In this document: positions 6,541 to 11,733 of the stretch, one piece after another
Layout of the letters: the number at the start of each line of letters is the position of its first letter
Numbering within the stretch: the first letter of the stretch is position 1
Source of the DNA: GWC2-37-8 sp964485555
Lineage (GTDB): Bacteria > Patescibacteriota > Minisyncoccia > Moranbacterales > GWC2-37-73
Direction of reading: 5' to 3'
Assembly: GCA_964485555.1 (NCBI GenBank)
Contig: CAZAJN010000004.1
Location: 1 to 11,733 of the forward strand
Length of the DNA: 11,733 nt
Notes under the pieces: generated by a model
Seen by the model: only the letters and a program-made list of their open reading frames with translations
The model's database searches: none
Told to the model about the DNA's origin: nothing
Program-made: the position numbers and the translations under genes

Positions 6541-7542
6541 ATGAAGCTATTAATAACCGGCGGAGCTGGATTTATCGGCTCAAATTTTGTCCATCACATT
6601 TTGAAAACTTATCCTGATTATGAAGTCATCAATTTGGATGCACTGACTTATGCGGGAAATCTTGAGAATTTGAAGGAATTGGAAAGCAATCCTCGACATA
6701 AATTTGTGAAAGGGGATATTTGCGATGGCGAGCTTATGGATAGATTAGTGGCAGAGGCCGACGTGGTCGTGCATTTTGCTGCTGAATCGCACGTAGACCG
6801 CTCTATTTTGGACTCAGCGGCCTTTGTGCGCACAAATGTGATAGGAACGCACACCTTGCTCGAAGCGGCCAAGAAAGCAGGAAATAAACGCTTTCATCAT
6901 GTCTCTACGGATGAGGTTTTTGGTTCTCTAGCGCCTCAAGACGAGCCTTTCAATGAGACCACGCCGTATGATCCCAGATCTCCATATTCTGCCTCCAAAG
7001 CCGGCTCAGATCACTTGGTGAGGGCCTACTTCCACACTCATGGACTACCTGTGACCATTTCAAATTGCTCAAACAACTACGGACCATACCATTTTCCTGA
7101 AAAACTGGTTCCCTTGGTGATAACCAATCTGATGGAGGGAAAAAAGATTCCTGTTTACGGAGACGGAATGCAGGTTCGTGATTGGCTTCATGTTGAGGAT
7201 CATTGCCGAGCGATTGACACCATCATTCACCGAGGAAAAATTGGAGAAACATATTGCGTGGGAGGTAACGGTGAAAAACCAAACATCGAAATTGTGAAAA
7301 CTATTCTTGCCATAATGGAATTGGGAGAAGATAAGATTGAATATGTCCAAGATCGCAAAGGTCATGACAAACGCTATGCAATCAACTTTGATAAAATTAA
7401 AAATGAACTAGGCTGGGAGCCACAAGTAACTTTCGAAGAAGGTATCAAAGAAACCGTCCAATGGTTTGTTGAAAATGAAGCTTGGTGGAAAGCAGTGAAG
7501 AGTGGGGAATATCAAGAATATTATGATAAACAATACAGGTAA
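6541..7542 (+). CDS. rfbB: dTDP-glucose 4,6-dehydratase
   Basis: RfbB/RmlB converts dTDP-D-glucose to dTDP-4-dehydro-6-deoxy-D-glucose with bound NAD+, the second step of dTDP-L-rhamnose synthesis. The 333-residue length fits the short-chain dehydrogenase-type dehydratases. Visible are the NAD-binding GGAGFIG (7-13), DALTYAGN (33-40), FAAESHVDRS (79-88), the catalytic T123-D124-E125 in VSTDEVFG, the active-site Y149-x3-K153 in YSASK, and NNYGPYHFPEKLVP (178-191). All key residues are present, so an active enzyme is expected. It starts five bases after the Nudix gene with no visible Shine-Dalgarno, which suggests translation coupled to the gene before it. It is followed by a repeat-rich gap. 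Confidence 0.97.
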   Translation: MKLLITGGAGFIGSNFVHHILKTYPDYEVINLDALTYAGNLENLKELESNPRHKFVKGDICDGELMDRLVAEADVVVHFAAESHVDRSILDSAAFVRTNVIGTHTLLEAAKKAGNKRFHHVSTDEVFGSLAPQDEPFNETTPYDPRSPYSASKAGSDHLVRAYFHTHGLPVTISNCSNNYGPYHFPEKLVPLVITNLMEGKKIPVYGDGMQVRDWLHVEDHCRAIDTIIHRGKIGETYCVGGNGEKPNIEIVKTILAIMELGEDKIEYVQDRKGHDKRYAINFDKIKNELGWEPQVTFEEGIKETVQWFVENEAWWKAVKSGEYQEYYDKQYR

Positions 7543-7548
7543 TACCTT

Positions 7549-7580
7549 GAATCATGAATTATGAATCAAAAATCATGAAT
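7549..7580. repeat. AT-rich 'GAATCATGAAT' type repeat after rfbB
   Basis: Variants of ATCATGAAT/ATTATGAAT occur three times in a row here. The core GAATCATGAAT (7549-7559) is identical to 2880-2890. It begins six bases after the rfbB stop. The repeat probably belongs to a dispersed genomic family, which cannot be shown from one window. Confidence 0.55.
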
Positions 7581-7630
7581 AACCCCTGATTGCAAAAAAA
7601 TGCCTTAAGTTTGATATTGCAATACTAAAA

Positions 7631-7656
7631 CATTCAAAATTCATTCAAAATTTGAA
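7631..7656. repeat. Tandem 11-base repeat with a palindrome beside the DUF2207 gene start
   Basis: CATTCAAAATT is present twice back to back (7631-7641, 7642-7652). The second copy extends into the palindrome TTCAAAATTTGAA (7644-7656), which ends five bases before the start codon. It could be a regulator binding site covering the translation start, or simply AT-rich sequence. Confidence 0.45.
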
Positions 7657-7661
7657 AAAGT

Positions 7662-9386
7662 ATGTTTAAAAAAATTCTCCTATCTGTCATTGCTTTTGTT
7701 TTTACATTTCTTCCCGGTTTTGCATCAGCCAGGGAAAATGTGGTTGATTGGTATATTAAGGATTTTAACTCTGAAATTATCGTCAACAAGGATTCTTCTT
7801 TGGACATCACTGAAACGATCGTGGCTGATACTGGCATGGGAATTGATAAGCATGGAATTTTTAGAATTTTGCCAACAAAACTTAATGTTGAAGACAAGAA
7901 GATTTCAACGCCAGTAGAACTCATAAGCATTGCTAATCAGGCTGGGCAGACCTATGAATATCAGACGATAAAGGATCGTAAAAATGGAACAGTGACTTGG
8001 AAAATCGGTAGCGCTGACAAAACAGTTCAAGGCGTTAATGTTTATGTCATCAAGTATAGAGTTCAGAATGCAATCCGATTTAGCAATGAAGATTTTGATG
8101 AATTGTATTGGAATTTGAATGGTAATTTTTGGGATTTGCAAACAGACAAATATCACGCATCTATTGTTTTTCCTCAAGAAATAAATGAGCAAAATTCCAA
8201 AGTGTCATACTATACGGGCGCAATTGGATCAAAAGATAAAAATTTGGCAAAATTTGCTTGGAGCACTTCAAATGTTTTGGAATTCGATTCGACCAAGACT
8301 CTTTTGCAAAGGCAGGGAATAACGGCTTCCGTTACTTTTCCCAAAAACATCATCACTCCATATCAACCAAATTTCTCGGAGAAATATGGGGAATTCCTGT
8401 TTTTGCTGATTCCTGTTTTTGTTTTTCTTATTTTATATTTGGTTTGGAAAAAATATGGCGACGATCCGGAATTTAGCAAAACAGTCATAGCGGAATATGA
8501 GATTCCACAGGGATTATCTCCGATTGAAGTTGGCATGCTGATGAAAAGCGGAGGGTTTGAAAATTCACTTATTACTGCAGAGATAATCTTCTTAGCTACT
8601 AAGGGCGTCATCACCATCAAGGAAATTGAAAAGAAGATACTGCTGTTTACAAACAAAGACTATGAGCTTATCAGGAATGATAACTTAAGAGAAGAACAAT
8701 TGCTGAACGATGCTCAAAAGAAAATATTGGAAGGTATTTTCACTGATGAAAATAAAACTATCAAATTATCAACTCTGAAAAATAGGTTTCAGAAGAATAT
8801 TCCGTTCATTAAGAGTGCCGTTTCCAAGCAATTGAAAGCAAATGGTCTCGTTTCTGATCGTGCTTTTTCCATTGCTACTCTTTATCGTATTATAGGGCCA
8901 TTTTTCCTTTTCTTTGCCTTTGGCAGGATAGACGCTTCAATTTTATTAGCTATATCGCTAGGCTTGGTCGGAGCTCTTCTCTTGTTTTTTTCATTTATAA
9001 TGCCAAGACGAACATTGCTCGGAACAGAAATGAATTGGAAGGTGAATGGATTCAAGCTGTTCATGAAAACTGTCGACAAGGATCGCGCGGTTTTCTATGA
9101 AAAAGAAAATATTTTCGAAAAATGCTTGCCCTATGCGATCGTATTTGGCATGACTAAGGAGTGGATCAAAAGAGTGCAGGAAATTTATGGTGTCGAGTAT
9201 TTAGCTTCTCACGCTCCTGTTTGGTACGTTGGGTCGTCGATGTCGTCTTTCGATGCGAGCAGTTTTTCCACTGCCATGGAAAATTTATCATCCGACATTG
9301 CAGCTAACACATCATCTGCGTCTGGTTCACGTGGCGGCGGAATGTCCGGCGGTGGAGGAGGCGGTGGAGGTGGGGGAGGTTGGTAA
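7662..9386 (+). CDS. DUF2207 domain-containing membrane protein with poly-glycine tail
   Basis: A 574-residue membrane protein of the DUF2207 group, whose function is not established. Residues 1-23 form a signal peptide ending in ASA. Residues about 26-235 form the outer beta-rich DUF2207 domain, with the family-like HGIFRILPTK (64-73) and FDELYWNLNGNFWD (145-158). A membrane segment lies at about 245-262, followed by KKYGDDPE. A cytoplasmic winged-helix-like region (about 275-400) follows, with SPIEVGMLMKSGG (286-298). A membrane hairpin spans about 406-447. After a last soluble part, the protein ends in RGGG-MSGGGG and eleven glycines before a final Trp. Length and order fit the family. The start has no strong Shine-Dalgarno but gives a proper signal peptide. 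Its place between rfbB and rfbD may be chance or may point to an envelope role. Confidence 0.9.
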   Translation: MFKKILLSVIAFVFTFLPGFASARENVVDWYIKDFNSEIIVNKDSSLDITETIVADTGMGIDKHGIFRILPTKLNVEDKKISTPVELISIANQAGQTYEYQTIKDRKNGTVTWKIGSADKTVQGVNVYVIKYRVQNAIRFSNEDFDELYWNLNGNFWDLQTDKYHASIVFPQEINEQNSKVSYYTGAIGSKDKNLAKFAWSTSNVLEFDSTKTLLQRQGITASVTFPKNIITPYQPNFSEKYGEFLFLLIPVFVFLILYLVWKKYGDDPEFSKTVIAEYEIPQGLSPIEVGMLMKSGGFENSLITAEIIFLATKGVITIKEIEKKILLFTNKDYELIRNDNLREEQLLNDAQKKILEGIFTDENKTIKLSTLKNRFQKNIPFIKSAVSKQLKANGLVSDRAFSIATLYRIIGPFFLFFAFGRIDASILLAISLGLVGALLLFFSFIMPRRTLLGTEMNWKVNGFKLFMKTVDKDRAVFYEKENIFEKCLPYAIVFGMTKEWIKRVQEIYGVEYLASHAPVWYVGSSMSSFDASSFSTAMENLSSDIAANTSSASGSRGGGMSGGGGGGGGGGGW

Positions 9387-9415
9387 TCTGAATAAATATC
9401 ATAAAAAATATAAAA

Positions 9416-10099
9416 ATGAAACATGAAATTTTATTGGGTCTTACTACCACCCCGGCTTCCGATTGGCGGGGGAAGGTTAAAGAGATAAAAAAGTTTGGGA
9501 TTAAAAAAATTGCGCTCTTCCCGACATTCTTGAGCGTGCACAAAAGAAAGGAGCTTTATAAGTTACTAGAAGAAATTGAAGGTCTTGAGATTCCGCATGT
9601 GCATTTGCGCGGACAGGATATGGAAGAATGGGAATTTGAATTATTTGAAAAAAAATATAAAACTCAGGTTTATAATATTCACATGGGCGGACATCATGCA
9701 GACGCATTGGAAAATTACAAAAATAAGATATTCGTTGAAAATCATATTCATAAATCAATCCCTGATCAACAACTGGAAAGCAGCGCTGGAATATGTCTTG
9801 ATTTTCAGCATTGGAAGCGAGCTCAAAAAGAATGCTATAGTGTTTATGAGAAAACCCAATCTTTCGCTGAAAAATTCACAATAGGTTGTTGCCACATGTC
9901 GGCTTTGCCAAAATGGAAAAACACTCTGCAGAGATTGTTCAAACGTGTCGGAGGTCATTATATGATAAGTTTGGATGAAATGGATTATTTGAAAGAATTT
10001 AAACCGTACTTTCCGCAATATATGAGTATTGAACTTGAAAATTCTTTCGAGAGGCAGCTCGAGATTAAAGCGTATTTGGAAAAAATGCTGGAGATATAA
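9416..10099 (+). CDS. Uncharacterised protein, possibly a xylose isomerase-like TIM barrel
   Basis: A 227-residue soluble protein without signal peptide or membrane segment. I do not recognise the family. The pattern of short beta strands followed by helices resembles a small TIM barrel of the sugar-phosphate isomerase/endonuclease IV type: KIALFPTFLS (31-40), IPHVHLRG (59-66), VYNIHMGGHH (85-94), IFVENHI (105-111), GICLDFQHW (125-133), FTIGCCHMSA (154-163), HYMISLDEM (181-189) and MSIELENSFERQ (203-214). Possible metal ligands at strand ends are H61, H63, H89, E108, D129, H132, H160 and E206, which matches how such barrels bind metals. It lacks about 30-50 residues compared with many members. 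It starts 29 bases after the DUF2207 gene and could be co-transcribed. The fold is an inference; no substrate can be named. Confidence 0.7.
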   Translation: MKHEILLGLTTTPASDWRGKVKEIKKFGIKKIALFPTFLSVHKRKELYKLLEEIEGLEIPHVHLRGQDMEEWEFELFEKKYKTQVYNIHMGGHHADALENYKNKIFVENHIHKSIPDQQLESSAGICLDFQHWKRAQKECYSVYEKTQSFAEKFTIGCCHMSALPKWKNTLQRLFKRVGGHYMISLDEMDYLKEFKPYFPQYMSIELENSFERQLEIKAYLEKMLEI

Positions 10100-10122
10100 T
10101 TTTCCCTAAATGCTGTGGTCAA

Positions 10123-10152
10123 TTGGACATTATCGCAAATATCTGCGATAAT
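10123..10152 (+). promoter_or_regulatory. Perfect palindrome overlapping a possible extended -10 promoter
   Basis: ATTATCGCA (10129-10137) and TGCGATAAT (10144-10152) are perfect inverted copies, nine bases each, separated by six. The right arm reads TG-C-GATAAT, an extended -10 element with five of six consensus bases, and a weak TTGGAC (10123-10128) sits 18 bases upstream of it. No T run follows, so it is not a terminator. It could be an operator within a promoter for rfbD, 180 bases away. Confidence 0.45.
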
Positions 10153-10178
10153 AATCACGCTGGCATACAGGAAAATCT

Positions 10179-10290
10179 CAAATCTAAACGTCAAATAACA
10201 AATGAAATCTAAAATTCCAAATCCAAATTAGGACATTTGGACCTACGTCATTCATTTGATATTGCGATTTTGGCATTTGGATTTAAAATC
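10179..10290. repeat. AT-rich nested inverted-repeat element between the TIM-barrel-like gene and rfbD
   Basis: AAATCCAAAT (10219-10228) has a perfect inverted copy at 10275-10284, and CAAATGAA (10199-10206) one at 10251-10258. Further CCAAAT/ATTTGG units lie between, and ACGTCA occurs at 10188-10193 and 10245-10250. TTTGATATTGC (10255-10265) is also found at 7610-7620 before the DUF2207 gene. The style matches AT-rich dispersed intergenic repeats common in uncultivated bacterial genomes. No coding potential is seen. Confidence 0.6.
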
Positions 10291-10332
10291 AAATTAGGAA
10301 TAATAATTTTAATTATTTAGCAGTTTATATAT

Positions 10333-11268
10333 ATGAAAAAAATATTGATTATAGGTTCCCGCGGTATGCTTGGACAAGAGCTGGTGAGCATTTTCAAATC
10401 AGACAGTGACTACAAAGTTACTGCTTGGGATTTCAGCAATATTGATATCACTGATGAATCTCAAGTCAAAGAAAAGATCACGAAATTGAATCCGGAAATA
10501 ATCATCAATTCTGCAGCTTACAATGCGGTGGATCTTTGCGAAAAGGACAAAGCTGAATTTGCTAAAGCGAAATTACTGAATGGAAAAGCGCCTGGATATT
10601 TGGCAAAAATAGCAAAAAAGCTTGATGCTACATTTGTTCATTATTCTACCGACTATGTTTTTTCAGGAATGCCCGAAATCCCAGAGCCAACAGGATGTGC
10701 CGGATCATGTTCGTCATGCTCATTGCATGAAGGGTTTGTGCCACAGATCGGATTTGATGAAAATGCTGTTCCTGAACCCGTGCAAAACTATGGAAAAACA
10801 AAATTGATGGGCGAGGAGGCTGTTCAGAAAAATGGAGAAAAATATTACATAATTCGTCTTTCTAAGCTTTTTGGCAAACCTGCAAAATCTAAAACCGCCA
10901 AGAAGAGTTTTTTTGATGTGATGCTTGAAGTTGGAAAGAAAAATGCCGAAGTGAAAGCTGTTGATGAAGAAACTAGTTGTTTTACTTATGCGCCTGATTT
11001 AGCTAAAAAAACCAAAGAAATTATTGAGGCAGGAAAACCTTTTGGAATTTTCCATGTTTCAAATGCTGATGCTTGCACCTGGTATGAAGCAGTTGTGGAA
11101 TTGTATAAGATGGCGAAACTTAAAACCAAAGTGATTCCTGTTTCATCTGATGAATTTCCGCGACCTGCCGCGCGTCCATATGTTTCAAGCCTGATCAACA
11201 CAAAACTAAATCCAATGCGAAGTTATAAATTGGCATTGAGGGAGTATTTAAAGAACATACAAAAATGA
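10333..11268 (+). CDS. rfbD: dTDP-4-dehydrorhamnose reductase with Cys-rich insertion
   Basis: RfbD/RmlD reduces dTDP-4-dehydro-L-rhamnose with NAD(P)H to dTDP-L-rhamnose, the last step of the pathway. The 311-residue protein shows the nucleotide-binding GSRGMLGQEL (8-17), NSAAYNAVD (59-67), the STDYVFSG motif (105-112) with active-site T106, YGKTK (153-157) carrying the Tyr-Lys pair, and RPAARPYVSSLINTKL (277-292). All core residues are present. The unusual part is an insertion between STDYVFSG and the DENAVPEPVQNYGKTK region: TGCAGSCSSCSLHEGF (120-135) has C122, C126, C129 and H132. Most family members have only a short loop here. The stop is TGA followed at once by TAA. The next gene starts inside its last codons. 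No good Shine-Dalgarno is seen; the start fits the family N-terminus. Confidence 0.95.
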   Translation: MKKILIIGSRGMLGQELVSIFKSDSDYKVTAWDFSNIDITDESQVKEKITKLNPEIIINSAAYNAVDLCEKDKAEFAKAKLLNGKAPGYLAKIAKKLDATFVHYSTDYVFSGMPEIPEPTGCAGSCSSCSLHEGFVPQIGFDENAVPEPVQNYGKTKLMGEEAVQKNGEKYYIIRLSKLFGKPAKSKTAKKSFFDVMLEVGKKNAEVKAVDEETSCFTYAPDLAKKTKEIIEAGKPFGIFHVSNADACTWYEAVVELYKMAKLKTKVIPVSSDEFPRPAARPYVSSLINTKLNPMRSYKLALREYLKNIQK

Positions 11269-11573
11269 TAAATTACAAAACAAATTTGCACCTAAAGCTT
11301 CCTGGTGCATTTATGATTTTAGAAATTTCTCTTCTTTTGATTTCAAAAAAATTTAATTGTTATTCGGATTTTTTAATAGGTAGTAGTCGCTGTCCGGATG
11401 TGAAACTTACTGCTGCATTACTGTGGATACCTGGAATTCTAGCTGCGATTTTTTGCATATTATTTTTTTTAAAAGAATTATTTGGAAAGAGATTTTTAGA
11501 TATTCTTGATGTAGTGATTTCAATTGTGGCTTTTTTATTTATTATGGCAACAATGAACGGTTGGACATTTTAG
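11265..11573 (+). CDS. Small multi-pass membrane protein, function unknown
   Basis: A 102-residue hydrophobic protein with three likely membrane segments at about 13-27, 48-69 and 77-96. Between the first two is a polar loop with two cysteines (C32, C43). I do not recognise it. Its ATG overlaps the TGA stop of rfbD (ATGA), typical of translational coupling. That and its clear membrane pattern are the main support, since no Shine-Dalgarno is visible. It lies between rfbD and glyA. It could be an accessory membrane protein of the surface glycan locus, but only position suggests so. Confidence 0.6.
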   Translation: MINYKTNLHLKLPGAFMILEISLLLISKKFNCYSDFLIGSSRCPDVKLTAALLWIPGILAAIFCILFFLKELFGKRFLDILDVVISIVAFLFIMATMNGWTF

Positions 11574-11598
11574 TTAATTTCATATAATGAATATTTCC

Positions 11599-11733
11599 AT
11601 GAAAAATCTAAGAAAACAAGATTCTAAAATTTACGAACTGATTACCGGGGAAATGAAGCGCCAACAAGAGGGCATGGAGCTTATTGCCAGTGAAAATTAT
11701 GTTTCCAAAGCCGTGCTTGAAGCGCTTGGCTCA
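11599..11733 (+). CDS. glyA: Serine hydroxymethyltransferase, 5' part (cut by window end)
   Basis: The first 45 codons of glycine/serine hydroxymethyltransferase, the PLP enzyme that interconverts serine and glycine while charging tetrahydrofolate with a one-carbon unit. The family N-terminus is unmistakable: E-x2-RQQEGMELIASENYVS, then VLEALGS, at the right distance from the start. An in-frame ATG at 11587 would add four residues (MNIS); 11599 was chosen because MKNLRKQDSKIYELI matches the usual start better. Neither has a good Shine-Dalgarno. The rest lies beyond the window. It is a housekeeping gene unrelated to the rhamnose pathway and may mark the end of the surface glycan region. Confidence 0.95.
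   Translation, partial: MKNLRKQDSKIYELITGEMKRQQEGMELIASENYVSKAVLEALGS

Noticed and set aside
9209..9424. Minus-strand frame with a poly-proline run
   Set aside because: It is the antisense reading of the poly-glycine tail of the DUF2207 protein and has no start signal of its own.
11263..11271. Possible recoding of TGA (glycine code 25 of some CPR groups) at the rfbD stop
   Set aside because: All family-length genes here lack internal TGA codons, and reading through would add only one residue before TAA. The single TGA is an ordinary stop.

Overview
The window looks like a fragment of a Patescibacteria (CPR) genome, perhaps of Parcubacteria/Moranbacteria type. This is an inference from gene content: a DUF4012 protein, a DUF2207 protein with a poly-glycine tail, a Wzz-like protein with a long acidic tail, and a standalone rhamnose set. 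AT-rich intergenic repeats of the kind seen in such genomes agree with it. All annotated genes lie on the + strand. Twelve of the thirteen stops are TAA or TAG; the thirteenth is TGA followed at once by TAA. No family-length gene has an internal TGA, so the standard bacterial code fits.

Layout. 1-63 is an implausible run of G and C homopolymers, probably a contig-end artefact. 94-618 encodes a small exported coiled-coil protein closed by a strong intrinsic terminator. A near-consensus promoter (724-752) then precedes three genes: a GT4-type glycosyltransferase that has lost its catalytic residues, a Wzz-like polysaccharide co-polymerase, and a DUF4012 membrane protein. 4473-5216 holds two small membrane-anchored proteins of unknown function with strong Shine-Dalgarno sites, closed by tandem hairpins. 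5340-7542 carries rfbC, a Nudix hydrolase and rfbB. 7662-10099 carries a DUF2207 membrane protein and an unrecognised protein that may have a TIM-barrel fold. 10333-11573 carries rfbD, with an unusual cysteine-rich insertion, overlapped by a small membrane protein. glyA begins at 11599 and runs off the end.

How the genes fit together. RfbB, RfbC and RfbD are the last three steps from dTDP-glucose to dTDP-L-rhamnose; RfbA is not in the window. The Wzz-like and DUF4012 genes fit cell-surface glycan assembly, so the region reads as a surface polysaccharide locus broken up by membrane proteins of unknown function and by intergenic repeats. The most interesting points are the pseudo-glycosyltransferase next to Wzz and DUF4012, the Cys3-His insertion in RfbD, a hairpin that hides a Shine-Dalgarno sequence before the Nudix gene, and a palindrome built into a possible promoter before rfbD. 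I found no tRNA, rRNA, CRISPR array, transposase or integrase.
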